This document shows, in pieces, positions 51,047 to 63,474 of a stretch of 64,000 bases of DNA. The notes under the pieces are model-generated. The model worked only from the letters and a program-made list of their open reading frames with translations, was not told the DNA's origin and ran no database searches. The DNA comes from Pomacea canaliculata (lineage: Eukaryota; Mollusca; Gastropoda; Architaenioglossa; Ampullariidae). Positions within the stretch are counted from its first letter, which is position 1. Each line of letters opens with the position of its first letter. Where the stretch lies: contig NC_037603.1 in NCBI RefSeq assembly GCF_003073045.1, positions 19,226,192 to 19,290,191 on the forward strand. Direction: 5' to 3'. The position numbers and the translations under genes are program-made.

Positions 51047-52009
51047 GTAGATAGATACAGAGAAAAGGAAGGGGAAGGAAAGAAAACCACTTTCTACACA
51101 GTATCTCATATTATCGGACGTGATTCGTAAAATCTATCAAAGAAAAATACACAACCTTCTATGATACAAATAATTTTATTCTTTAATTATTTTTCATGTT
51201 CTCGTGTTATTGTAACATTTTTATTTTTCACAATAGCATAAATATTATCTAAGCCATTGTTTAATGTTTTATACAAAAATCCACGCATAAAATAGTTAGG
51301 TATAGTTGTTACCGAAACATACAAAGTCCATAAGTTATGTTTTATAACGTCTATTCTTTCTATCTTCAGTTCCTTCTTTATTTTTTTTAAATAATCAAAA
51401 GTGCTTTTTGCCATTTTATTTACTCTCTTCTTCGCGCTCTGTTTACTAACCGTCCTATCATTGAATGCCGTCCAGTACAACTAATTTTTACATTATTATA
51501 TGCCATTCACTTTTACTGGCTCTAAAACATATCAGTGAATGTTTATAATTTCTTATCTAGATATATTTTGTCAATAATTGAAGTATTCTGTTTTTAATTA
51601 ATGTTGAATTCATGTTCCTGCACCTATTTATAAAAGTATAAAATAAATATTAATTTGCTAATAGTGTTTCAATTATTCTGCTTTGTGTGATTAATCTGCA
51701 AATTAAATTCCGAAGTGAGTTCTGTGCTTTATCAAGCTTTATGTACGCCCTGCGCTCTCTTCTGAAGTTTTTCACAGAGCGGGAGCATTTTTATTTCTTT
51801 CATCTTCTACTAAACACAACAGAAACGACTTAATAGCTAAGCAGGGGAGAGCACTCAAGCAAGAACTTTGTGCACGCTGAACGGAGTTGCGTACCCTGGG
51901 CACCTGCACGAGGACAGCTCCTGCAACGTTTTCGTGTAAAGGTGTACGAAATTTTCTTTAAGACAGATTGTGATATTGCCTTTTCGTTTCGCATCTTCTT
52001 ACACTTGAT

Positions 52010-52044
<35 letters not shown>

Positions 52045-54230
52045 TTTCGTTCTTTCTTTCTCTCGTTCTTGCTTACTTTTGCATTGTTTCGTCAATCTTT
52101 CTTGTGACGAGTAGGTCACGTGTTTTGCTGAGTTAGGTAGCTGCGCGGACGAGAGTAAAACTTGCACCTGGCCTGTCAGCCTCTCCTCAAACGTTTGACG
52201 GGAGATAAGAGAAGTCATAAAGTACTAGAAGCCCTGCTCGACCTGAATATGGAGGCGCTCCCTGCTCTTGACATGTTGAAAGTGCGGCTTTGTGCCTCTA
52301 CGTGCGTCTACGATGGATTGATAGAAGAAAAAAAAAAAACAGAACAGATGGAATATAGCAAAAAGAAAGATTTACAATGCAAACGAAAAAGTAATGCGTT
52401 TGAGTGCGTGCTTGTGTGCCGTTCGTGCGTATGCGCACAGAGATGAAGGGACAGTCCGTCACTCCGATTTTTTTAGTTTTTTGCTCGTTAAAAGATGTTC
52501 AAGTAGATGTCGGTTACTTCTGAGAAATACCCGAGACAAAACTTAATTATTAATTGATGGATGAATAGATTGATTGATTTGGTTGTTTAATTTGTAAGGT
52601 ATTAATTGATAAAGATTTTTTTAATAAAGCAAGAAGTCTTACTGTATATTAAGGATTCTTATTCTTGTAAATAAAAAGAAAATAATGGCTATTTAACGAC
52701 CTTCCTGTGTGTCACGTGTTAGTGTCGTGTTAACTAGATTACAATGTTTATAACTGATTGCAGCAAGGGATAAGGTTGTGGTGTGGTCGTCCTCCCGTCC
52801 TTCATTAGTTTCGAAACGTCTGTCACGTGACCCCTGTGACTCCATGTGAACAATGCGTGCAGAAGGCTTGTGGAGTCTAAAGGTCGGCCAGCAAAACTGA
52901 TGACATCAACGTGAGAATGACGTCGTGCGATTTGCGTAATAGATGTAAGAGTGACGTCAGTTGAAAGAGAGAGAGAGAAAGCACGTCATAGCAGTGGGCG
53001 TGTCTGTGATGTGCAGTGTGTATATCTCTCTGTGTATGTATCTGGTGTGTGTAGTATGTACAGTGTGTGTGTGTGTGTGTGTGGTGTATGTGTGGTATAT
53101 ATGTGGTGTGTGGTGTATGTGTGTGCGAAATCGCCTTAAGGTGGAAGCACTTTCCCTTTTCAAACACAACAACAAGTGTGTGTGTGTTTAATATGTGGTG
53201 TATGTGTGTGTGCGGTGTATAGTGTGTGTGTGCGTGCGTACGTGTTTGTGTGTGTGCTTGTATGTGTGCGTGCGTGTGTAAATTCATTTTGTTTATGTTG
53301 TATATGTTTCTCCGTGAGATTGTTTTTCCCGTTCAGAACAGTTTTTTGTGTGTTTACCTGTAAAACGTATTAAGCAATCAGGCTAGAACTGCTGACGGAC
53401 ACAGTTTCTATTTCTAAACAAATGCAAACAACATTCGCTGTTCAAACCTCGTTTAGCGGAACAATGGCAAACTTGATGTAAGTTATAAAAACATAAAACA
53501 GTTGCGACACACTGTATTTTTGGCGACTACGCGTCAGAGCTCGTACATTATCAAGGTGGCTGTTCACAAATAGACGGCCTCCCCTTGACAGGGGGAGACT
53601 TAGCGGGACCAACCATCAGAATATGAGCTATTGATAGACTTCATTAACTCTAGACAGTCAAGAGTCAGTCACTACTGCTAATTTAATAGTTATAGTTATA
53701 TTAGACTGACTGGACTGCAAGTCTTGGTGGTGAAGTTACAAATATTCAGTATTATGTTTAATTTGATCCTTTCTCTCTAGTTCTATTGTCTATCAGCATC
53801 AAGTCTTCCATGTAAACTTTTTCTGTATATATTAGAGTTTCTATGAAAATTGAAGAGTTATTCATTCATATACCACTTTGTACTAAGCTCAGAGAAGATG
53901 TAAAAAAAAAAAATCTTTAAAACATTTAAATGCATGTGACTGGCAGACAATGACAAAAAATAACCCTTGACAGATGGAGAGGAGGTAACACCTTGGACCA
54001 ATGGTTCGATGTGGTGAAGGGGTTTCTCGCCTTTTAATTTATTGCCTCGAATGTTGACAGCGATGAGTTGTATAAGTGAGTTTTTGTTTCTTCCCAAAAT
54101 AAAAAAAATGCGCGCGCATGTCATAAAAAGATGAGTAAGGGTGCGAAGACTATTTTAAATACTGGGAGAAACTTCCCGGGTACACTGTGGATATCTTTCA
54201 CTCTGTGGAGGACTCCAGACAGCCACGAAG
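51047..54230. other. 3.2-kb spacer without a supported gene
   Basis: AT-rich on the left, with an (ATTT)n run at 52008-52048 and GT-rich stretches at about 53025-53280. A minus-strand open frame of 97 codons (51187-51480, Lys/Asn-rich) has no recognisable domain and is not accepted as a gene. Confidence 0.5.
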
Positions 54231-54969
54231 ATGAACATGAATCCTCATACACGTGAGAACTCTTCATCTGGTAACAGGGAGGTAAGGTGTGCAGAAATAT
54301 ATTTTAAAAGTATGTTTATATTCTGTACAAGATCAACATTTCATTTGTGTAGGAGGCTTTACCTTAAAAGTAAACAATATAATGACAATTAAAACTGCTC
54401 GATTATATGAACACTGTCATTGTGCTCTCATTTCCAGACATTCTCTTATGTATTAGTAGATATATTCACACAAAAGGTGAACCTCGGAGAAGAGCAATTT
54501 ATGATAAAATAATGAAATGACATACATCTAGGGCTGTATATTTAGGACATATTAGCGTGGTACAGGTCTTCTACACTTTGACTATCAAACACTCAGGTTT
54601 GTTGCTGGCTTGGTGACGAGTGATCCCATTAAGTGATAAACAGTTGTAACATTGTTTTGGGTACCTGTACTCAGGTAACGCTAGTAATCTTCACCAGTAT
54701 TGGATAATTCTTATAAATCAGTCAGATACAAGAGGAAACCTACATTAATCCAAAGCTATATCATTTAACACCCTAACAACATTTAAATTAATTTACAAAG
54801 TTTTATTTCAACTTTCTATATACCATTGTAATTGTTTCCATCCCCAGATCTCAGATCCAAACAGAGAATAGGTTTTATTTTACTTCACCCTTATCACATT
54901 TCTTGTGTAGAGGAAAAATCACTGCCTATGATCAACTTTCGAGCTATGTACCACTTAAAAACATTTTAT

Positions 54970-55450
54970 CTAAGAGAGGTTGAGAATTCTCACAAGGATG
55001 ATATCTGCAATCTTAAAAAGGTCAGAGGAAAAACCATCAAGTCCAGGGTCTGCTCTGCTTTTTAGGCAACAAATAGCTTCAAGTATTTTCAAGTGGGAAA
55101 TTTCCTCTCCTACATTTGAGCTTACACTAAAATGTAAATATTTCTCACAGTTCCCATTATTATAACCAAATAATAAGCTTTCAACCTCTTTGTCAAAGTC
55201 TGTATCACGTGATGTCTGTGTTATATTTAGGAGATCTCTAAAATAATCACACCATGTCTGGGGGGCTGTTTTATTGTGATAGTTGTAAACATTTGTTGTA
55301 AGAGCTATCACTTTCTGCAAGAAAGTTTTAGAATTGGGATTAGTACATTCAGAGTTTAGGTCACTGATTATCTACTCATTGTATCTCTCCTTTACATAGG
55401 CTTTAAAGGTGTTCTTCAGGTCAAAGTATTTTTGTTGGTCAGACTGGTTA
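54970..55450 (-). mobile_element. LINE fragment (linker and start of reverse transcriptase)
   Basis: The minus-strand frame 55320-54970 reads ...PQTWCDYFRDLLN... then EEISHLKILEAICCLKSRAD and PGLDGFSSDLFK, matching the region just before and at the start of LINE reverse transcriptases (the usual I.AI..LK..KSPGPDG.). The frame continues upstream to about 55450 through one stop (YFDLKNTFKAYVKERYNE). The catalytic FADD region is absent. It lies in intron 1 of copy 6, opposite in strand. An old, truncated copy. Confidence 0.75.
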
Positions 55451-56676
55451 TTGCTCTTCTTAAATATTCTTAACTGCTTGACAGGATATCAACAGGTAGA
55501 TTAGCCGTTGGTCAGCAGTTGGTAATCAGCCACTCTGGCAATCTAGTTTAGTTAACCTCACCTCATATGAATTCTGTCATCATAAATACATTCATGGCCC
55601 GATGGATTCTTTACTGATATTTTTGTTATGTTCTGGTTTGGTGTTGTTGCATTTCATCTGTGGTGTAAGGAACTCCCATGAAATGTGTTTATATATATAT
55701 AGGGTGCTTGAGTGTAGACTCATTTTACTGTTTTAATTTTTCATTGCCACAACTACAGGACAGGTTGTACGAAGAGCGAGATAAGAGATTGCAGTTTGAT
55801 GACCGCTCCCACGACAACAATCCACCTCGAGCAGACGACAACCACCACCACTATTCGGGTACTCGATTGGAGGATTGAAGAGGAGCACTCTTGGGACTTT
55901 CGTCTGCCTTGGATTTATTATCCTCTGCTGCTCGATCACCTCAATGATAGTATCATTGATCCTTTTGAACAGAGGTAAAAGTTCACCATCATCACTATCA
56001 CCACCACCACCATTATCATCCTTACCATGACACCAGCATCAGTTGCGGTCGCCATTGCCATGAGAATGTAACTTTAGTTGTTTTGAAATGATCTCTCATT
56101 TAGTCAAGAGTAAAAAGATTAACATCAGTCTGGTGTGATGTTTGTTGACACAATATAAAAGAAACAAATTTTAATTATTAAATTTATTTCTCCCTCTGCT
56201 TCTTCCAGCCCACCCACATCCATTTTCCTTGTTGAAACTTGACTATGAGGCGATAAATGTAAAGCAGATGGCAGCACTAAGTACAGATTTGTTGATTGAT
56301 TAGTTCATTTATATAGTTAATGAAGAATTGTTTTGGGGGTTTTTTTCTACGTTTTTTTAGCTTTTTTTAAGCTTTCAGTTTTTTCTCTTCTTTTAAGGTT
56401 TTTCTTTCGTTTTTTTTCTTTATCATAAAAGTCGTGTCTTCATTCAGACTCATTTAGTAAATTTGATTTTTGTTTCCGTGCAAAAGACCAAACTTCGTCA
56501 TCCGTGGCCGAGTCTTTAACAGCCACAACGACTACAGTGACGTCGATCCTGACAGAGTCCACCACACTTTCTGCCAACGAATCCTCGAATAGCACAGGGA
56601 ATACTTTGACGACCTTCGACCTCACATCATCGTCCTCAGATTTTAACGCCACATTGACATCACCTACTTCCAACGT

Positions 56677-57081
56677 CACTTCGTCGCCATTTACGTCTAA
56701 TGTTACGTCCTCGCCATCTACGTCTGACGTCACGTCCTCGCCATCTACGTCTGAAGTCACGTCCTCGCCATCTACGTCTGGCATCACATCCTCGCCATCT
56801 ACGTCTGATGTCACTTCCTCGCCATCTACGTCTGAAGTCACTTCCTCACAATCTACTTCTGACGTCACGTCCTCGCCATCTACGTCTGAAGTCACTTCCA
56901 CACAATCTACTTCTGACGTCACATCCTCGCCATCTACGTCTGAAGTCACGTCCACACAATCTACTTCTGACGTCTCATCCTCGCCATCTACGTCTGCAGT
57001 CACTTCCTCGCAATCTACGTCTGACGTCACGCCCTCGCCATCTACGTCTGCAGTCACTTCCTCACAATCTATATCTGACGT
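56677..57081 (+). repeat. 27-base coding minisatellite (unit SSPSTSDVT)
   Basis: About 15 tandem units of TCCTCGCCATCTACGTCTGA plus CGTCACG, coding SSPSTSDVT, SSPSTSEVT or (S/T)(S/T)QSTSDVT, often alternating. The DVT codons with the flanking T create TGACGTCA in many units. The array is free of stops and indels, unlike the sequence after it. Confidence 0.9.
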
Positions 57082-57748
57082 CACACAGTGACCATCTACG
57101 TCTCACTTCACACCCTCATTCCCTACAATCATTCCCAGTTCTTCAAACACCACTAACATCACACTCATATAAATGCCAGCTCCGTCAGAAGCCACACCCA
57201 CCAAGACCACTTCTCCCGATTTATCTACACTTTCAGCGATAGATACGACACACACATCGCCAGCTTCATCAAGCCTATCTGCCCTAAATGTGTCATCACC
57301 ATAAGAAACTACTGTCCCAACAACGCCCAACAGGACACTGGATGCTCATACTTATAATACAGATCATGTGACTACTTCTGCTACTGATGACGGTCATCCT
57401 CAGGCCACTGTGGTCAGTACCAGACACCATTCATCCACAACAACCACCCTACTCAACATCACTGTTAAAAAGAAACAGGGACAGCGGTCCACCCAGTAAA
57501 AACATGAAAACCTAGATGTGGCTAGTTTCTGTTTCAGAGCACTGAAAGAAGATGTCTGTTATTAAACTGGACACCAATCAACACCCTAACACATAAAAGC
57601 CTCCAAGTGGACAAAGACTTACTAACTCATTTTTTTCTTTTTTCTAGTTGTTGATTCTTATTTATATATTTCACTTTTTACAATTTTGTAGATTGTGTAC
57701 ATGTTGAAATTATGTTGCATTCTATGGGTCTTTTCAACGCCTATCAAT

Positions 57749-57754
57749 GCAATA
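57749..57754 (+). terminator. Candidate poly(A) signal for copy 6
   Basis: AATAAA followed by a TTTATT-rich stretch about 250 bases after the last stop of copy 6. Position only. Confidence 0.4.
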
Positions 57755-59365
57755 AATCTTTATTAGTTTCATCTCTGAGATACCAGCATCATTCTTGTTG
57801 CTTCTACTGCAATCAACTGCTCACAAACACATTCTAGAAACAGAAAGAAATGGGATTGATATCCCAGTTCGTCCATTTTGTATTGCTTCATCAGAGAATT
57901 CTAGATGAGAAAAAACCTACATCAGAGTGACAGGTGAGCAATAATGTAATAAACAACTTTCCATGTTGTCATGGTTGATACAAACTGAAACATGTTGCAT
58001 CCTCCTAATGCACCAGTGTGCAATATGCTGGCGAACAGCAAGACAAATTTTTGTTTTGCTTTTGCTTCTTGAAAAAGTGCAACATGAGTTTACAGTTTAA
58101 AACACACACTTCTGATGGACTGGCTACTTCTAGATAAGGGAGCTTATCTACCTTTTTTAAAAATCAACCCACCATCAAACATCAGTAAACATAATGCAAT
58201 GGCAGGCCACTTAAAGCTGTAGGGAGGACACAGAGTGGGTAGAGCTCAGTGCAACAGTCTTTTCTCCAACTTGAGCAGGTTGAGGTGTGCAACACAGATG
58301 TTTGGGAAGACTACAGGTAACGGTACAGATGAGATTACCTGAGCTTTAAACAGTCATCTAAACAAAATAAACCCCAACAGACATTTAAAGACCTAGTCTA
58401 GCCCAAAAATTGGTTCTATGTCTGGTTTGTCGAAAAACAAACCTGTTTGCTGCCCCTGATTACATTCAAGGATCTTTATTTGCACGCACTCAGCACAATG
58501 GTGAAAGTCACAATTTTATTAACTAACTACAGCTTCAACAGACTGCAACCGAGTGTCAGAATTATTATAGTTAAACGGGTTTAGAGGATTTTAAACAACA
58601 ACCATGACTTCCCCGTACCCAAAACACAGACATTTACTTCTTCACCAGGGTCGACAACAGGAAAACAAACCTTGGCGATAGGAATATCCTCGGATATAAA
58701 AACATTTACGGTAGCAGGAAAGGGATAAAATTTTTAAGGTGTAGAAAGTAAAGCCAATACTAATCGCTGATTGGTTCTGATGAAAAAGGTGGCAATAATA
58801 TTTCGCATGTGAGGCTACATACAGGAAGTGGCGGTTAAAAACGTGTAACCATTGTTTTCTCATTAGCTGTTTATCTGATAACCTAATCACTCAATGTACA
58901 TCCCGGAGATCACAGTTATTTGTTTCCTTCTTCCCTGTTTTTAAAGCCACACACCCTTACCCCAATCGTTAACAAAAGGGAATAAGAGAAGAAAATTATT
59001 TACTTCAGAGATGAGGAAATAATATTACAGAGTTCATCCCAGTCATTAAAAATATTTCGCTCTTGTAGGCCTTTAATCAACACCAGCTAGCTCATGGCTC
59101 ATGTCCTTTAAGTGCTAGCTGTCAGGAGAACATGTTCACATTAGCTGTTGATTCCCTGTAAAACAAACAGCAAGCTGCTCACACACCAGGAAGTCACACG
59201 TGCGACCTTCTGCGTCCGTTGGCGCACGAGCTGATCGAATCCCGGTTACAAGCCACCCGCTCCTTTTATTGCCCCATGCTGATAACACAAAGTAGCTCAG
59301 ACAAGCAATTCACAGTTGCACTGTAACCATTATAATCCAGACAAAGAGCTCCTGCATTTTGGGTT

Positions 59366-59495
59366 AGTTTTTGTTTTTGTTTGTTTGTTTGCTTCCTTGC
59401 TTGCTTGTTTGTTTGTTCTGCTTGCTTGTTTGTTTGTTTGCTTGTTTGTTTGTTCGTTGTTTGCTTGCTTGTTTCTTTGTTCGTTTGTTCTTTGC
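59366..59495. repeat. TTTG/TTGC-rich microsatellite
   Basis: About 130 bases of imperfect TTTG and CTTG units. Cys/Phe/Val and Gln/Thr/Asn-Lys open frames across it are artefacts. Confidence 0.9.
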
Positions 59496-60712
59496 AATGC
59501 ATGAAAAACATTCAACATAAAACAAAACAAGGGCTGAGCAGTATACAGTTGATTGCGGTTAATAGGACAACATCGAGACCGATCGAAGGAAGAGGAAAAA
59601 ATGTTTTTTATCATGCTATCTTCCGAATTTCTTTATTCACATCAGTCTACAAAAATTCATTTTCTTATTGAAAATAGCCTTCTCCTCCCAGCAAATGACT
59701 ATAAGATTCGCGCAGACTCACTCAAGGTGTATACAAATGTCCGAATGCTCAGCATCACCATTGTTTCAGTCCACATACTCAACATCCACCCTAGTTGTTT
59801 TTGAGTTCAGCAAATACTACCTACAAGAATTCCCCATGATCGTTACTATGCACTTGCTGTATGTGTGAAGAGCAACACCCAGTCGAGGGGGGAAATAAAA
59901 GAACAATCCTCTTTTCTTTCTCGCTTTCAATGGCCTTGCACGAACTTGTCTCCCACAATGGGCAACGCCCTCGCTTCTCAAACAATGTCCTGCGGTTGTT
60001 TCTCGGTGTCAGGATGTCGTAAATTAGTTTAAAGCTACCAGTACATTTTCACCTGCGGGAAAAAATCTTTTAAACGCCCTTAAGAACGATGCATAAAGAG
60101 GACACATGTAAACCTCAAAGACATATTATCTATGTACGTGACTATATGCAATGACAATTACCACGAGAGCAGCAAATGACACTGAAAAGGCTTTCGTCAC
60201 CTCACTGGGTAGTCAGTCCTCTTTGCTGACTAGGAAGTCGTTCTTAGTAAAACTAAAATGCCACAGTCGTAAATTCATGAAAATTACCCTGTCATGTAGC
60301 CTGAAATCTTTCAGAGCTGTCATAAAAAGCATCAAACCCCATTACAATAAGGAAGCAAGGTGATTTACACGTCCTGATGACTGTCAGGCGATTGGATGGT
60401 AAAAAGTGGTTCACTGTGTCTAATGTAAAAAGAATGGAAGAAAAAAAAACTTTCTACCTTCGCTGTTTACAGAAACTGATACCCCAAGTACCTATCACTG
60501 ATTTGTAACCAGAAGGAGGTTTTCAGTCAGTTTTAAGTATTGATATTTAGCTAGGACATCGAAAGCCAATACAGATGCTTCTCAATATTGTATGAACTTG
60601 CTTTATTCCTCTTTTGATCTATCCTACTCTTTCCCTTGTATGTTCAGGTTTTTGTCTTTCTAATACACACTCTCAATACCAGTAGGTATACTATTTACTA
60701 TATACAATAAAG

Positions 60713-60746
60713 TCTGTTTTGATTTTGATTTTGATTTTGATTTTTC
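60713..60746. repeat. (TTTTGA)n microsatellite
   Basis: About five hexanucleotide units. Confidence 0.85.
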
Positions 60747-61750
60747 TCGGTGCATATTGACTTTAACTATTTCAGTCTGCATTGTTTTGCTTTGTAAAAA
60801 AAATTTTTCGAACGATGAAAAAAGAGTCATCCACTTTTTTAACTGATCATCTCGTTGCAATCATTACACACAATTGTGACACAGTTCTTACCTGCTGTGT
60901 GTAACAAATATCTCAGGTCTTTGTCCTTTTAAACTTTCCCCCTAGGACCAGCCTATCAGCCACTCCTTAACAAACAAACGGTTATACAGCTTCATGTTGT
61001 CAACAGGTCTATAAACCTCGATCTCATCTCCCTGATTTATTCTCGCATCCTGTTGGGCCGCTGACTGTTCGCCATGCTTTTGTTTATCGTTCAGGAAGAT
61101 ATATGATTGCAATTTATCTTTTTTTAATCCCATTTGTACTCCGCTCTCTGTCTCGCTCAGTATGCTAAAACATTTCCTTTCACGCTATCCCAAACTGTTT
61201 GCAATAAATGTTTACACTGAAGTTTAACCATTTTTGAAAAGCTGCGGATGACTAAAAAGCCACACACACCGTTAAATATTAATGACATAATTTTTTTTAA
61301 TTTTTAGAACAGATTTTGAACTGCACATCTATTTTTTCAATTCAATATATAAATGGATTGATGAACTTAGCTGTCATGTATGTAAATAATGTCTGGATGT
61401 TGCCTTCCTCCAAAAGTGATTAATGTATTCTACGCATTAAGATAAAATTACAAATTACAAATATTTGATGTTCCCAGGTAGTGATGTTATTAAATACTTG
61501 CTTCCACCTGTTGGCTATCATCCTAAAAATTGATGAGATGAACGCGGGATTTTCTCATTAGCTCGAGCCTTAATTATCGTGCTGTCTGATGTTTGTATGA
61601 CAAGTGGCTCGGAGGTCTGTGGTTTCGTGTGTCTGTCATCACACGTAGGGTTAACTGTGGAACAAAATGATGTTTAACTGTTTACGCACGTGCACTCACA
61701 CACACTTGAAAAATCATTTAAAGTACACATAAACAAGTTTCTATCAATTT

Positions 61751-61885
61751 ACACACACACACACACACTCATAGTCTCTCACACACACACACACACACAC
61801 ACACAAACACTCATAGTCACACACACACACACAGAGTCATGCACAGACACACACACACTCATAGTCACACACACGCAAAGTCATG
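61751..61885. repeat. (CA)n microsatellite
   Basis: CA tracts broken by CTCATAGT and AGTCATG units, repeated several times. Confidence 0.9.
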
Positions 61886-61929
61886 CACAGACATACGTCA
61901 CTCCCCAGGGTATCTAAAGATAGACGGTT

Positions 61930-62175
61930 TAAAAGCTGTCACCAAGCTCATGACCACCGTTAGTCCCCTCACCGCCTCAGACCCGCCAACTGCCCTGTAC
62001 ACGAGGCCCTATAAGACATCGACCCACCCGCCGTCACTCGAGACACGCCGTTACCCGGGTACAGGTCCTGTCGCCAGCCAGCAGAGAGCTCTTGGCTTCC
62101 TCGTACAACGAGCCCCGCGCCACCCGCCATCCACCCGCCATCCACCCGCCTTGCACGAGTCCCGGGTGCAGGAAA
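61930..62175 (+). promoter_or_regulatory. GC- and CpG-rich stretch before the last gene
   Basis: About 245 bases clearly richer in G, C and CpG than the rest of the window, directly before the first exon of the right-edge gene. It may be a promoter or leader exon. A possible acceptor (GTGCAG) ends at about 62171. Confidence 0.3.
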
Positions 62176-62275
62176 CTTTTCGTCTTCGTGCGTGATCTCT
62201 TTCCTTCTTTTTTCCTTTGGTGTTTGGGCGAGCGTGACTGATAATTGTGTGGACCACCAACTCGTGACTTTGGAA

Positions 62276-63474
62276 ATGGACTCCAGGAAGCAGCCATCGT
62301 CCCTCGTGCCTTCATGGGTCAAGAAATTCGACGATTACAATGGCAAAGAGTTTGCTTTCCCTCGCTCCACTGTAAGTACAAAGACTATTGCCAGAGTTTT
62401 GCGTCCAACTTGAAAATTATCATTATATTAAAAGTCCAGGACAATTCCATTTTACTTGATATCCGACGTTCAGCTAAATAAAAATGTATTTTAAGGTAAT
62501 TTCTTTTCATGGTTGACCATCGGTTGTAGACTTTTTCGTCGTTCGGCGCATCAAGCTCCTTCTTCACATGGTGAAATTTGCATAACATATTACTATTATT
62601 ATTTTATTAATATTATTAATGCTAATGCTGTTTGACATGTCTGCATACCTCGCTGTTATGTCCGCCTGTGTGTCTGCTGCCTGCCCTGTTTTTCTGTCTG
62701 TTTGTTCACACATCTGTTTACCTGCTTCTTGCTCTCCTATCTGCGTTTCTCTGCCTGTTTGTAGGTCAAGTGTTGTAGGTGCAGCAATTTCTGTACTAAA
62801 AATATTAAGACTGTCATCAACAAAATATTAAGACTGTCACCTCCACCAGATAAGCACAGTGATCTTTGACCTGAAATATAAATTATAATACCAATAATGG
62901 GATTTATAAAGGATATTTCCCCACATGGAGGCAAGCACAATACTCTTTATAAAACATAGAGGGCCGGTAATGTCACCCTGTGACAGATGGGTAACACAAT
63001 GACACACACATGTAAAGTGAACATTGCTAGGAACATGAAGGAAGGCAGATACAAATGTAAGAGGGAAAAAGAACAGTTAGGGCAGACCGACTACAGTATT
63101 TTCGAAAAAGGCTTCAAGTCCAGACCAGAAAGCATGTAACATCTCCATTGTATGGAGAGACAGAAGCAGAACATTCCAGGTAATAAAACTAGAGATAGGG
63201 AATAGGGGACTACCAAACCTCTCCCCTCTGATACAGTGAGAAAACCGACCTGACCAGAGCAAACTGATCTACCCAGGCTGATATGGCAACACAAGCTCAG
63301 ACAGACTGGAGTGAGGTCATGAACAACACGATAACAAATTGCAATCCAATTGTCCAGTCCTCATCACACATGTTGTACACAGAGCTGGATAACAATATTC
63401 AGCTGAGATTTATGTTTTGTTTCTTTTATTCAACGGAGAGAATTTGCTACCACAGTAGCACTTGGAATGTCACT
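62276..63474 (+). CDS. Unrecognised gene, first exons only (continues past window)
   Basis: Exon 62276-62371 starts MDSRKQPSSLVPSWVKKF and ends in phase 0 at a perfect GTAAGT donor. Exon 63277-63474 (198 bases, after CTACCCAG) begins ADMATQAQTDW and ends in phase 0 at another GTAAGT. They join in frame (98 codons). The second exon has NNT and NVT sequons and four cysteines, suggesting an extracellular part. Upstream of the chosen ATG the frame stays open through a hydrophobic run (VISFLLFSFGVWASVTD) that looks like a signal peptide but has no ATG in front. The true start may lie in an earlier exon, in which case the protein is secreted. No exon was identified in the last 500 bases. No family recognised. 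Confidence 0.45.

Larger units (their letters stand above)
54231..57499 (+). pseudogene. Membrane mucin-like gene (copy 6), decayed; lacks SEA and chitin-binding domains
   Basis: Exon 54231-54281 begins ATGAACATGAATCC and ends in phase 0 at a GTAAGG donor, like the first exons of copies 2 and 3. Exon 55759-55974 codes a hydrophilic tail (DRLYEERDKRLQFDD) and, in another frame, a basic stretch with a membrane helix (GLKRSTLGTFVCLGFIILCC) ending in phase 1, so one frame change is needed. Exon 56488 onwards codes mucin: a Ser/Thr lead-in, then a 27-base repeat array. The same frame keeps its Ser/Thr/Pro character to 57499 but contains three in-frame stops (57089-57091, 57170-57172, 57302-57304). 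Point-type stops in an unshifted frame suggest true decay. An AATAAA lies at about 57749. If the first stop is used, a short membrane mucin without recognition domains would be made. Confidence 0.5.
57760..61690. other. 3.9-kb spacer without a supported gene
   Basis: No convincing exon on either strand. It holds a TTTG/TTGC tract (59366-59495) and a (TTTTGA)n run (60713-60746). Short open frames show no domain, signal or splice chain. Confidence 0.5.

Noticed and set aside
51187-51480. 97-codon minus-strand open frame
   Set aside because: Lys/Asn-rich in AT-rich DNA, no domain, no splice partner. May be chance.
56440-57084. Minus-strand 214-codon acidic repeat protein
   Set aside because: Complement of the SSPSTSDVT array in copy 6; the plus-strand reading fits the mucin exon, its acceptor and its phase.
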